A stretch of DNA of 64,000 bases from an uncultured Olsenella sp. (GTDB lineage: Bacteria > Actinomycetota > Coriobacteriia > Coriobacteriales > Atopobiaceae): assembly GCA_900540955.1 (NCBI GenBank), contig UQIF01000009.1, forward strand, positions 8,111 to 72,110, written 5' to 3'. Shown here in pieces: positions 52,909 to 61,853 of the stretch; the first letter of the stretch is position 1, and every line of letters starts with the position of its first letter. The notes beneath the pieces are model-generated. The model did not search any database. It worked only from the letters and a program-made list of their open reading frames with translations, and was not told where the DNA came from. The position numbers were made by a program, and so were the translations under genes.

Positions 52909-53454
52909 ATGAGCCAGTACACGGATTTTGCCCAGTCCCACATGGATAAGGCCATCGACGCCCTGAAGAGCAACTTCTCTCGCGTGCGTTCTGGCCGTGC
53001 GAACGCGCACATCCTCGACCCCATCAAGGTTGACTATTACGGCCAGCCCACGCCGATCACGCAGCTCGCCGGCGTGAAGGTCCCCGAGGCCTCCATGCTC
53101 GTCATTGAGCCGTGGGACAAGTCCTCCCTTAAGGCCATTGAGAAGGCCATTGAGGCATCTGACCTTGGCATCACTCCGTCCAATGACGGCATCTCGATTC
53201 GTCTTCCGTTCCCTCGGCCGACCGAGGAACGTCGTCGTGAGCTCGCTAAGGAGTGCTCTAAGCTGGCTGAGGACGCCCGCGTCGCCGTTCGCAACGTCCG
53301 TCGCGACGCAAACGGCAAGGTCGAGCGCGATGAGGAGCTGCCTGAGGACGAGGCTACTCGCGAGAAGAAGGCTATCCAGAAGCTCACCGACGCCTATGTC
53401 GCCAAGATCGAGGATATGCTCAAGACCAAGACCGCCGAGATCATGGAGATCTAG
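52909..53454 (+). CDS. frr: Ribosome recycling factor
   Basis: 181 residues: LKSNFSRVRSGRANAHILDPIKVDYYG region, RLPFPRPTEERRRELAK and KKAIQKLTDAYVAKI. Splits post-termination ribosomes with EF-G. One base after the pyrH stop; GAAGGAGA lies before the ATG. Confidence 0.97.
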   Translation: MSQYTDFAQSHMDKAIDALKSNFSRVRSGRANAHILDPIKVDYYGQPTPITQLAGVKVPEASMLVIEPWDKSSLKAIEKAIEASDLGITPSNDGISIRLPFPRPTEERRRELAKECSKLAEDARVAVRNVRRDANGKVERDEELPEDEATREKKAIQKLTDAYVAKIEDMLKTKTAEIMEI

Positions 53455-53455
53455 C

Positions 53456-54235
53456 TTGCTCTACGACGAAAAGCTGCTCAAGGAGTACTTCTCCGACGCG
53501 CCTGAGGACATCTCGCTTGATGATGTCGACATGGCCCGTGTTCCGGGCCATGTCTCCATTATCATGGACGGAAACGGCCGCTGGGCAACCGCCCGCGGCC
53601 TTGACCGCAGTCAGGGCCATGTTGCCGGCGTCGATTCGCTTAGGGAGGCCGTGACCACGAGCGTGCGACTCGGCCTCGATGTGCTTTCCGTTTACGCGTT
53701 CTCTACCGAGAATTGGAAGCGCCCGCAGCATGAGGTCAATCTCCTCATGCATCTCTTTGCCACCACGCTTGTCAAAGAGCTTCCCTTGTTCCATCAGGAG
53801 AACGTGCGACTTCGGTTCTTTGGGGACCTGTCCGCCCTACCCGAGGAGACTCGCAAGGTGTTTCAAAAGGGCCTGGACGATACCGCCGACCATACTGGCA
53901 TGATTTTCGCCCTCGCGGTCAACTACGGCTCCCGTGCGGAGATCGTCCGCGCCGCCAAAGAGCTCGCTCGCGAGGCGGCGGCCGGAGAGCTCGCTATCGA
54001 CTCCATAGATGCCGACGCGGTGGCCGATAAACTATATACCCGCGGGCTTCCCGATCCTGACCTGCTTATCCGTACTTCAGGTGAGCTGCGGCTCTCGAAT
54101 TTCCTGCTTTGGCAGCTCGCGTACTCGGAGTTCTATGTGACTCCGACGCTCTGGCCTGATTTCTCGCGCTGGGATATGCTCCGCGCGGTCAAGTCCTACC
54201 AGTCGCGCGACCGACGCTTCGGAGGCGTCAAGTAG
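53456..54235 (+). CDS. uppS: Undecaprenyl diphosphate synthase
   Basis: About 259 residues from a TTG with GGAG seven bases upstream. Cis-prenyltransferase: HVSIIMDGNGRWA (catalytic Asp), YAFSTENWKRP, FFGDLSALP, YGSRAEIV and TSGELRLSNFLLWQLAYSEFY. Makes the C55 lipid carrier for cell-wall synthesis. An upstream open frame overlapping frr has no family similarity. Confidence 0.94.
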   Translation: MLYDEKLLKEYFSDAPEDISLDDVDMARVPGHVSIIMDGNGRWATARGLDRSQGHVAGVDSLREAVTTSVRLGLDVLSVYAFSTENWKRPQHEVNLLMHLFATTLVKELPLFHQENVRLRFFGDLSALPEETRKVFQKGLDDTADHTGMIFALAVNYGSRAEIVRAAKELAREAAAGELAIDSIDADAVADKLYTRGLPDPDLLIRTSGELRLSNFLLWQLAYSEFYVTPTLWPDFSRWDMLRAVKSYQSRDRRFGGVK

Positions 54236-54236
54236 C

Positions 54237-55190
54237 ATGGATAAAGAGAAGAACGGCGTGGCCGAGACGGAGCGCGTAAGCGTCGGTCTCGATCGACAGG
54301 TCGATAAGCTCGAGGCGCGGCGCGCCGCCAAGGAGGGCCAGCGCGCCGCTGGAAAGCTCGCCGGTCAACGAGCGCGAGGGGCAACCGAGAAGCTGCTTAC
54401 ACGCACCACCTCCGGTGCCATCTATGCGCTTCTTATCGTGGCGTGTCTGTTCGTCGGGCCGTTCACCACGACGTTGCTGGTTGTCTGCATGGCATGGCTC
54501 TGCTGCTCCGAGTTTTTCCGCATGACTCGAATGGGCGGTCGCATGCCCAACGAGATTTATGGTCTTACCGCCGCGATTCTCTTTCCGCTTGCCGCTTACT
54601 TTCGCGGTGTCGCCGGCCTTGCTGTAGTGCTGCTGCTGTTCCTTGTCGCTATCGCCGCCTGGTATGTGGCGACGCCGCGCGCCGGCATCGGAGACGTTGC
54701 CGTTTCCGTCTTTGGTCCCATCTACACAAGCTTCGCCTTTTCCGCGATCGTTCTCGTGCGCGTGTCCGATAAGGGGGTTCACGGCGCGCTTCTTACCCTG
54801 GGGGTAATGCTCTCGTTGTGGGCCAACGACGCCGTGGCGTATCTCGTGGGGTCGCGGATCGGCTCCCATAAGCTCGCTCCCCGAATAAGCCCGAACAAGT
54901 CTTGGGAAGGTTTTTGGGCCGGGCTCGTCGGTTCCGTTGCCGTTTGGGTTGTCCTCGCCTTCGCCGGCGTCGCCAATATCGGCGTTCCTTTGGCTGCTGT
55001 CGTCGGGCTGGTTGTCGGCATCGTCGGGGTTGTCGGGGATCTGTTTGAGTCTCGCATCAAGCGCGGCGTTGGTGTGAAGGATTCGGGGAACCTTATCCCG
55101 GGGCACGGAGGCCTTCTCGACCGCTCCGATTCGCTTCTGTTCGGATCCATCGCTGCTTACATATTGCTTCTCTTTGGGGGAATTCTGTGA
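54237..55190 (+). CDS. cdsA: Phosphatidate cytidylyltransferase
   Basis: 317 residues. A charged cytoplasmic tail of ~55 residues, then about eight membrane helices. The CdsA signature is clear: LAPRISPNKSWEGFWAG and KDSGNLIPGHGGLLDRSDSL. Makes CDP-diacylglycerol. Its stop overlaps the dxr GTG. Confidence 0.94.
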   Translation: MDKEKNGVAETERVSVGLDRQVDKLEARRAAKEGQRAAGKLAGQRARGATEKLLTRTTSGAIYALLIVACLFVGPFTTTLLVVCMAWLCCSEFFRMTRMGGRMPNEIYGLTAAILFPLAAYFRGVAGLAVVLLLFLVAIAAWYVATPRAGIGDVAVSVFGPIYTSFAFSAIVLVRVSDKGVHGALLTLGVMLSLWANDAVAYLVGSRIGSHKLAPRISPNKSWEGFWAGLVGSVAVWVVLAFAGVANIGVPLAAVVGLVVGIVGVVGDLFESRIKRGVGVKDSGNLIPGHGGLLDRSDSLLFGSIAAYILLLFGGIL

Positions 55191-56392
55191 CTTCTTGCAT
55201 CAATATCTTTGAGGACACCGCCCCGCGCGCCGAGCGACCCCGCCCGGTGCGCGTTGCCGTTCTGGGCTGCTCGGGCTCTGTGGGCTCTCAAACCCTCGAT
55301 GTTGCCCGTCGCCACGCCGGTAAAGTGCGCATCGTGGCGCTTTCGGTGCTCTCTTCAACCGAAAAGCTTGTTGCCGCCGCGCGTGAGTTCGGTGTCTCTC
55401 ACGTTGCCGTGGCGGATGCCGAACACGGCAAGGATCCTGTGCTCGGCGAGCTTCCCGAAGACTGCGAGCTAAGCGTCGGCGAGGCGGCTGTGACCGCTCT
55501 CGCAGAGCTTCCTGACGTCGACATTGTTGTCAACGCCCTCGTAGGTTTTGCCGGTATCCACGCGGGCTATGCGGCTCTTTGCGCCAACAAAGTCCTTGCC
55601 TACGCGAATAAGGAGTCAATTGTCTGCGGCGGCGACCTCCTCATGCCCATGGCAAAGCCGGGAAGGCTCATCCCTGTGGACTCCGAGCACTCGGCGATTT
55701 TCCAGTGCCTTGTTGGCGAGAGATCTTCCGACGTGCACTGCATTTGGCTTACCTGCTCCGGCGGCCCCTTCTATGGCAAGAATCGCGAAGAGCTCCGCGG
55801 CGTCAAGGTATCCGACGCCCTTGCTCACCCCACCTGGGACATGGGCGCAAAAATCACCATCGATTCCGCGAGCCTCATGAACAAGGGCCTGGAGGTCATC
55901 GAGGCCCATCAGCTGTTCCAGGTGCCCATTGACGCCGTTCGTGTTCTGATTCATCGGCAGAGCGAGATCCATTCGATGGTCGAGTTCTCCGACGGCGTCG
56001 TCAAGGCTCAGCTCGGCGGTCATGATATGCGCGCCCCTATTCAGTACGCCCTGAGCTATCCTGAGCGCTGGGAAGCCAGCGTCGAACGCGTTGACTGGGC
56101 GTCCTGTGCGCCGATCACGTTCGGCGAGGCTGACGAGGCTACTTTTGGTTGCCTTCGTCTTGCTAAGGAGGCGGGTCGCGCCGGCGGCGTCCTCCCGTGC
56201 GCGCTTAACGCCGCCAACGAGGTCGCTAACCTCGCCTTCCGGCAAGGTTTGTGTGGTTTCCTCGACATCGAGCGCGTTGTCGATTACGTGGTGTCTCGAA
56301 CTTCGGCCGATCGGGTAGAGAGCCTGCAGCAACTGCTCGACGTCGATGAGCGCGCCCGTGCGCTCGCCAAAGAAGCCCTTGCGGAGGTTTAG
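55187..56392 (+). CDS. dxr: 1-deoxy-D-xylulose 5-phosphate reductoisomerase
   Basis: 401 residues, GTG start in a GTGA overlap. MEP pathway enzyme: VAVLGCSGSVGSQTLDV (NADPH site), ANKESIVCGG, VDSEHSAIFQCL, TCSGGPF, HPTWDMGAKITIDSASLMNKGLE and HRQSEIHSMVEFSDG are in place. About 20 extra residues at the N-terminus. Confidence 0.95.
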   Translation: MTSCINIFEDTAPRAERPRPVRVAVLGCSGSVGSQTLDVARRHAGKVRIVALSVLSSTEKLVAAAREFGVSHVAVADAEHGKDPVLGELPEDCELSVGEAAVTALAELPDVDIVVNALVGFAGIHAGYAALCANKVLAYANKESIVCGGDLLMPMAKPGRLIPVDSEHSAIFQCLVGERSSDVHCIWLTCSGGPFYGKNREELRGVKVSDALAHPTWDMGAKITIDSASLMNKGLEVIEAHQLFQVPIDAVRVLIHRQSEIHSMVEFSDGVVKAQLGGHDMRAPIQYALSYPERWEASVERVDWASCAPITFGEADEATFGCLRLAKEAGRAGGVLPCALNAANEVANLAFRQGLCGFLDIERVVDYVVSRTSADRVESLQQLLDVDERARALAKEALAEV

Positions 56393-56395
56393 CCC

Positions 56396-57781
56396 TTGTC
56401 TGCTATCGTCGGTATTGTCTCCACAGTGTTTTGGGGCGTTATTGTCCTGTCGGCGCTTGTGTTCATCCATGAGGCCGGTCATTACGTTGCCGCTCGCGCC
56501 TTCGGCGTTCGCGTGACCGAGTTCATGCTCGGCCTCCCTTGCCGGCGAAACCTCTCGTTCAAGAGCCGCAAGGTCGGTACTCGCTTCGGCGTTACCCCCT
56601 TGCTGCTCGGTGGTTACAACCGAATCAGCGGTATGGAGCCCATCGATGAAGGCGTGGCGGCGAAGGTCCTCTACTGCGTGCAGCGCCACGGCAGGATCGA
56701 GTCCGCCAAGATCTCCGAGGAGCTCGGCATTGACGAGGAAGAAGTGCTTTCGGCGCTCGCCTCCTTGTCTGAATGGGCTTCCATTCGGCCTTTCTACAAC
56801 CCTGAGCTCGGTGAGGAGCCGAACCAGAAGACGTACCCCGCCGCCTTCGAGACCGTCGCGCGAGACGCCGCCTTTCTTACCGAGTTCGATCAAGGCCATG
56901 ATTTCTCGGCCGCGGGTGCCACGAAAGCGGGGGAGGCTCGCGATCCCGGCTGCTCTGCAGAGGAGCTCCTTTCGAAGGAGCGCGCCCATACGTACCTTGG
57001 GCTTGGTTTTTTCCGGAGGCTCGTCGTCCTTCTTGCCGGCCCGCTCGTGAACATCGCCTTCGCGTTCATTGTTGTTACCGCAGGTTTTATGGCAACGGGT
57101 ATTCCCGTCGCATCCACCGAGCCCGTCATCGGCTCCGTCGCCGAGGGGTCCTATGCCCAGGCAAGCGGGATCGAGGCGGGGGATAGGGTGGTGAAGGTGG
57201 GCGAAGTCGACGTTGCGACCTGGGACGAGCTTTCGGCGGCGTTGTCCCCGTACCTCGCCGATGGCGTTGATTTCCAGATCACCGTGAACCGCGGCGACTC
57301 TGAGCTCTACCTCACGGTCGACCTTCCCGACGGCGAGGCCTCCGACAGGATCGGTATCACCTCCCAGACGGCGGTTTATCGCCCCAACCCTGTACAGGCC
57401 GCGGGCCTTACCGTGCGCTATGCCCAGATGGTCGGTTCGTTCGTCGTCAAGCTCGTGGTGCCTCAGACCACGATGGAGGTGCTCAATCAGTCCACGTCTG
57501 TTGTGGGCATCTCGGTTATGGCTTCCGAGGCCGCAAGCACGGGCCCGGCCGATCTTGTTATGCTCGCCGCCTCCATCTCGATGTCGCTGGGGTTCATGAA
57601 CTTGCTTCCCATTCCGCCGCTCGACGGGGGGAAGATCTTGATCGAGGCGATTCAGGCCGTCTCAAGAAAGAAGCTCTCCGCCAAGGCACAAAATTACATC
57701 AGCTATGTTGGGCTCGCGTTTTTCTTGTTTGTGTTCGTAGTGGTGCTTAAGAACGACATTTTCCGCTTCGTGATTGGATGA
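56396..57781 (+). CDS. rseP: RseP/YaeL-type site-2 intramembrane metalloprotease with inserted winged-helix-like domain
   Basis: 461 residues, TTG start. Zinc motif His25-Glu26-x-x-His29 in the first membrane helix, one PDZ domain (~243-310), and NLLPIPPLDGG (402-412) in a late helix. Between the GGYNRISG loop and FFRRLVVLLAGPLVNI there are about 125 residues where the family normally has a few dozen. Residues ~86-132 (VLYCVQRHGRIESAKISEEL, then GIDEEEVLSALASLSEWASI) read like a winged helix. In the conserved dxr-rseP-ispG context, four bases after dxr. Confidence 0.9.
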   Translation: MSAIVGIVSTVFWGVIVLSALVFIHEAGHYVAARAFGVRVTEFMLGLPCRRNLSFKSRKVGTRFGVTPLLLGGYNRISGMEPIDEGVAAKVLYCVQRHGRIESAKISEELGIDEEEVLSALASLSEWASIRPFYNPELGEEPNQKTYPAAFETVARDAAFLTEFDQGHDFSAAGATKAGEARDPGCSAEELLSKERAHTYLGLGFFRRLVVLLAGPLVNIAFAFIVVTAGFMATGIPVASTEPVIGSVAEGSYAQASGIEAGDRVVKVGEVDVATWDELSAALSPYLADGVDFQITVNRGDSELYLTVDLPDGEASDRIGITSQTAVYRPNPVQAAGLTVRYAQMVGSFVVKLVVPQTTMEVLNQSTSVVGISVMASEAASTGPADLVMLAASISMSLGFMNLLPIPPLDGGKILIEAIQAVSRKKLSAKAQNYISYVGLAFFLFVFVVVLKNDIFRFVIG

Positions 57782-57785
57782 CGTC

Positions 57786-58865
57786 ATGAATTCTGCTGGC
57801 AACAGGCTCCCCCGCGAGCTTACTCGCCCTGTTCACGTTGGCCGCGTCCAGGTCGGCGGGGGAGCGCCCGTCTCGGTTCAGTCCATGTGCACGACCAAGA
57901 CCGACGACCCCGTCTCTACCCTGGGGCAGATTCGCGAGCTGGCGGAAGCGGGCTGCGAGATCGTTCGCGTTGCCATTCCCTCGGCATCCGCCCTTGACGG
58001 GTTTCAGGAAATCTGCGCCGAGTCGCCCCTCCCCGTTGTCGCCGATATCCACTTCGACCATCGCCTTGCGGTCGAGGCTGCTCGTCGCGGTGCTTCCGCC
58101 CTGCGCTTAAACCCCGGAAACATTGGTTCCTGGGACCGCGTGGACGCTTGCATCGACGCAGCCGGGGAGGCGGCGATTCCTATTCGCATCGGAGTCAACG
58201 CCGGCTCTCTCGACCGAGAGATCGATGCCCGCGAGGATCTGACCCAACCCGAGAAACTCGTTCAGAGCGCCGTTTCGTTCGTGAGGCACTTTGGGGAACG
58301 CGGGTTTACCGACATCGTCATGTCCGCCAAGGTGCACGATGTTACGGCGACCATAGAAACGAACCGAGAGCTAAGCCGCCTGCTCCCTGAGGTCCCCCTG
58401 CACATCGGCGTAACCGAGGCGGGCACCTTTACCCAGGGAACCGTCAAGAACGTCGCGGCTCTTTCGGTCCTTCTTTCCGAGGGCATCGGGGACACGATGC
58501 GCCTTTCCCTAACGGCAGACCCCGCAGAGGAGGTCCGCGTCGCATGGGAGCTCCTCGGCGCGCTCGGCATGCGTCGGCTTCATCCCGAGCTCGTTAGCTG
58601 TCCAACCTGCGGACGCTGCCAAGTTAATATGATTCCCATCGCCGAGGAGGTCGAGCGCAGGCTCCGCTCGGTCAAGGCCCCGATCACGGTTGCCGTCATG
58701 GGGTGCGCCGTCAACGGGCCCGGCGAGGCTCGCGGCGCCGACATCGGTATGGCGAGCGGCAGGGGAGAAGCCCTTCTCTTCGCGAACGGGGAGCCCATCC
58801 GCAAGGTCCCGGAGCAACGAATGGTGGACGAGCTCTTTGAGGAGATTGAGCGTCGCTTCGGCTGA
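57786..58865 (+). CDS. ispG: 4-hydroxy-3-methylbut-2-en-1-yl diphosphate synthase
   Basis: About 359 residues. Iron-sulfur MEP-pathway enzyme: VQSMCTTKTDD, VADIHFDHRLA, LRLNPGNIG, GVNAGSLD, GVTEAGT and the cluster ligands in SCPTCGRC with a later Cys in MGCAVNGPGEA. ATG 57786 chosen; a TTG four codons upstream overlaps rseP. Confidence 0.95.
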   Translation: MNSAGNRLPRELTRPVHVGRVQVGGGAPVSVQSMCTTKTDDPVSTLGQIRELAEAGCEIVRVAIPSASALDGFQEICAESPLPVVADIHFDHRLAVEAARRGASALRLNPGNIGSWDRVDACIDAAGEAAIPIRIGVNAGSLDREIDAREDLTQPEKLVQSAVSFVRHFGERGFTDIVMSAKVHDVTATIETNRELSRLLPEVPLHIGVTEAGTFTQGTVKNVAALSVLLSEGIGDTMRLSLTADPAEEVRVAWELLGALGMRRLHPELVSCPTCGRCQVNMIPIAEEVERRLRSVKAPITVAVMGCAVNGPGEARGADIGMASGRGEALLFANGEPIRKVPEQRMVDELFEEIERRFG

Positions 58866-58990
58866 CGGAGCCATTCATGGCTGCTGCAAAGTCTCTGCGC
58901 GACGCTCAGGGGCTTATTGGCTTAGAATCAATAAATACTGAATCCGAGTCGGGCTACGGCCCGGCCTTCCATAGGGAGATTGGATAAAAC

Positions 58991-60703
58991 GTGAAGCGAT
59001 ACCAGAAGATGTCGAGGCTTTATGCCCCCACCCTCAAGGAAGATCCCGCCGAGGCCGAGCTTGTGAGCCATAAGCTCCTGCTCCGCGCCGGCATGATCCG
59101 CAAGACCGCTGCCGGCCTCTATAGCTATCTGCCGCTTTGCTGGCGAGTCATCCAGAAGATCGAGGGCGTCATCCGCGACGAGATGGAGGGCATCGGCGCT
59201 CAAGAGATCCAGGTCCCTATCGTCACCCCGGCCGAGCTTTGGGAGCAGTCGGGCCGCTACGGCGCGTACGGTCCCGAGCTGATGCGCCTGAACGACCGCC
59301 ACGAGCGCGATTTCGTCCTCGGCCCCACCCACGAGGAGACCTTCACCGACCTTGTGCGCAACGAGCTGCGCTCCTATAAGCAGCTTCCCGTGACGCTTTA
59401 CCAGATTCAGGATAAATTCCGCGACGAGCTCCGCCCGCGCTTCGGACTTATGCGCGGCAGGGAGTTCATCATGAAGGACGCCTACTCCTTCAGCGCCAGC
59501 CAGGAGTCGCTGCAGGAGTGCTATGACGACGAGAAGGCCGCCTACGCCCGCATCGCCGAGCGCTGCGGAGTCCGAGCGCTTCCCGTCGTTGCCGACTCCG
59601 GCCAGATCGGCGGTGACACCTCCGTCGAGTTCATGGCGCTGGCGGATGCCGGCGAGGCCGAGCTCGTTTGGTGCGACTGCGGGTTTGCCGCCGATACCGA
59701 GGCCGCCACAGCGAAAATCGCCGTCGCCGAGGGCGAGGCCGGCGAGCTCACGCGCGTCCACACCCCCAACGCCGGCTCCATCGCCGACGTCACCGCGCTT
59801 CTTGGCGTCGAGGAGAGCGCTACCCGCAAGGCGCTCGCGCTTATCGACGGCGAGGGCCGTCCCACGGTCTGCTTCGTTCCCGGCGACCACGAGATGAACG
59901 ATGTCAAGGCCGAGCACATCTTCGGCGAGTATCACCTCATGAGCGACGAGGAGCTGCGCGACGCCGGCCTTGTGAAGGGCTTCATCGGGCCCGTCGGCCT
60001 TCCCGAGGGCATCCGCGTCGTCGCCGATTCTTCGCTTAAGGTCTCCGAGTGGTGGCTCGTCGGCGCCAACCTCGCCAACTACCACTACCGCCACGCGCAG
60101 ATGGGCCGAGACTTCACCATCGACGAGTGGGTCGACGTCGTGACTGCCCGCGAGGGCGACCTGTGCCCCCACTGCGGAAAGCCCATGCACGCCGCGCGTG
60201 GCATCGAGATTTCCCAGGTGTTCCAGTTGGGCACCAAGTACTCCGAGTCTATGGGGGCCACTTTTATGGACGAGGACGGCCGCGAGAAGCCGTTCCTCAT
60301 GGGCTGCTACGGCATCGGCGTTTCCCGCATGGTCAGCGCCGTCGTCGAGCAGCACAACGATGAGCGCGGCATCTGCTGGCCTGTTTGCGTGGCTCCCTAT
60401 GAGGTCGAGGTCGTTGCCATGAATGTCGGCGACGACGTTGTCTGGCCCGCGGCCCTTAAGGTCACCGAGGAGCTCGCCTCCGCCGACCTCGAGGTCGTCG
60501 TCGACGACCGTAAGGAGCGCCCGGGCGTCAAGTTCGCCGACGCCGACCTTATCGGCATTCCGTATCAGGTCATCCTTGGCAAGAAGGGCGTTGCCGCCGG
60601 AACCGCCGAGGTCAAGGTCCGCGAGACCGGCGAGCGCTTCGACGTTCCCTTCGGCGAGCTCACCGAGTGGCTTACCTCGCGTGTTCTTCCTGCCCGCGCA
60701 TAG
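58991..60703 (+). CDS. proS: Prolyl-tRNA synthetase (bacterial type with editing domain)
   Basis: 570 residues, GTG start; an ATG six codons on is possible. Class II core: LLRAGMIRKTAAGLYSYLPL, GPTHEETFTDLV, FRDELRPRFGLMRGREFIMKDAYSF. The YbaK-like editing insert (Ala-tRNA deacylation) spans ~225-400, then motif 3 GCYGIGVSRM and the anticodon-binding domain. A 125-base gap from ispG contains no clear promoter. Confidence 0.95.
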   Translation: MKRYQKMSRLYAPTLKEDPAEAELVSHKLLLRAGMIRKTAAGLYSYLPLCWRVIQKIEGVIRDEMEGIGAQEIQVPIVTPAELWEQSGRYGAYGPELMRLNDRHERDFVLGPTHEETFTDLVRNELRSYKQLPVTLYQIQDKFRDELRPRFGLMRGREFIMKDAYSFSASQESLQECYDDEKAAYARIAERCGVRALPVVADSGQIGGDTSVEFMALADAGEAELVWCDCGFAADTEAATAKIAVAEGEAGELTRVHTPNAGSIADVTALLGVEESATRKALALIDGEGRPTVCFVPGDHEMNDVKAEHIFGEYHLMSDEELRDAGLVKGFIGPVGLPEGIRVVADSSLKVSEWWLVGANLANYHYRHAQMGRDFTIDEWVDVVTAREGDLCPHCGKPMHAARGIEISQVFQLGTKYSESMGATFMDEDGREKPFLMGCYGIGVSRMVSAVVEQHNDERGICWPVCVAPYEVEVVAMNVGDDVVWPAALKVTEELASADLEVVVDDRKERPGVKFADADLIGIPYQVILGKKGVAAGTAEVKVRETGERFDVPFGELTEWLTSRVLPARA

Positions 60704-60758
60704 AATCGTTCGCGGCCGCGGTCTCGTAACCGTGTGTTCTTCTTGATTCGCTACACTT

Positions 60759-60796
60759 CAGGCGAGGCGTGGATACTTCCGCGTCTCGCCTGTTTT
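60759..60796 (+). terminator. Terminator after proS
   Basis: CAGGCGAG 60759-60766 pairs with CTCGCCTG 60785-60792, followed by TTTT. Confidence 0.82.
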
Positions 60797-60816
60797 CGAT
60801 TCGGAAGGTATTTAGC

Positions 60817-61845
60817 ATGAAATACACGGACCTCGCCGCCTGCGCTCGCGGAAACATCGGTCCCTACTGCAAGGCATGCCCCGTTTGCGACGGCCGCGGG
60901 TGTAAGAACACGGTTCCCGGACCAGGCGCCAAGGGCTCTGGCACCGTCGCCATGCGCAACTACTCTGCATGGCAGGGCATCCTTCTAAATATGGACACTC
61001 TCCATCAGTATTTCGAGGCTGACTCCTCGTGCGCGGTTCTTGGGCGCGAGCTCTCGCTTCCCGTAATGATCGCCCCGGTCGGCGACGTTCAGCGGCATTA
61101 TGGCGAGAAGTACGACACGGTTGGCTATAACGAGTGCGTTCTTCGCGCCGCCGAGAAGGCTGGCACGCTTGCTTGGACCGGCGACGGCCTTGACGGCCTC
61201 ATCATGTCTGAGTCCTGCGATCTCATCTCGAGGCTCGGCGGCGCAGGCGTCGTGACGGTTAAGCCTTGGGATGCGAAGACGCTTGACGAGAAGCTCGGCC
61301 AAGCGCTCGTCGTGAGGCCGGCTGCGGTGGCCATGGATATTGACGCCGCGGGCCTTCCTTTCCTCAAGGGGCAGAACCCTCCTGCGGGCGCCAAGGACGA
61401 GGGGCAGATCGCCGAGATCGCTGCCGCTTGCCATGAGCAGGGCGTTCCCTTTGTCCTCAAGGGCGTCATGACTCCTTCCGCGGCGGAGCGGGCTGCCCGC
61501 GCGGGAGCCGACGGCGTCGTCGTCTCGAATCACGGGGGCCGTGTCCTGGACGGAGTGCCTTCCACGGCGGAAGCGCTTCCCGACATCGCGCAGGCCGTGG
61601 GGGGCGATCTCGAGGTCCTCGTCGATGGCGGAATCCGCAGCGGAGTCGACGTCTTCCGTGCGCTTGCGCTCGGCGCCAACGCATGCCTCGTATGCCGACC
61701 TTTCGTCGTCGCCGCGTTCGGAGGGGGAGAGGGCGGCGTCGCCGCCTATCTCGAGCAGCTTAAGGCTGAGCTCACTGACACCATGGAGATGTGCGGCGCC
61801 GCATCGATCGCGGCCATCGACGAGTCTGCGCTTTGGCGAGGCTAA
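60817..61845 (+). CDS. FMN-dependent alpha-hydroxy-acid oxidase family protein
   Basis: 342 residues. FMN-binding barrel: APVGDVQRHYG, the catalytic SNHGGRVLDGVPSTAEALPD, LVDGGIRSGVDVFRALALGA and CRPFV. It is shorter than lactate/glycolate oxidases and begins with a Cys-rich stretch (YCKACPVCDGRGCKN). That N-terminus marks a subfamily found in anaerobic Gram-positives; the substrate is unknown. GGAAGG lies before the ATG. Nine bases separate it from the aminotransferase gene, so the pair could act on one 2-hydroxy/2-oxo/2-amino acid set. Confidence 0.82.
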   Translation: MKYTDLAACARGNIGPYCKACPVCDGRGCKNTVPGPGAKGSGTVAMRNYSAWQGILLNMDTLHQYFEADSSCAVLGRELSLPVMIAPVGDVQRHYGEKYDTVGYNECVLRAAEKAGTLAWTGDGLDGLIMSESCDLISRLGGAGVVTVKPWDAKTLDEKLGQALVVRPAAVAMDIDAAGLPFLKGQNPPAGAKDEGQIAEIAAACHEQGVPFVLKGVMTPSAAERAARAGADGVVVSNHGGRVLDGVPSTAEALPDIAQAVGGDLEVLVDGGIRSGVDVFRALALGANACLVCRPFVVAAFGGGEGGVAAYLEQLKAELTDTMEMCGAASIAAIDESALWRG

Positions 61846-61853
61846 GGGGTTTT

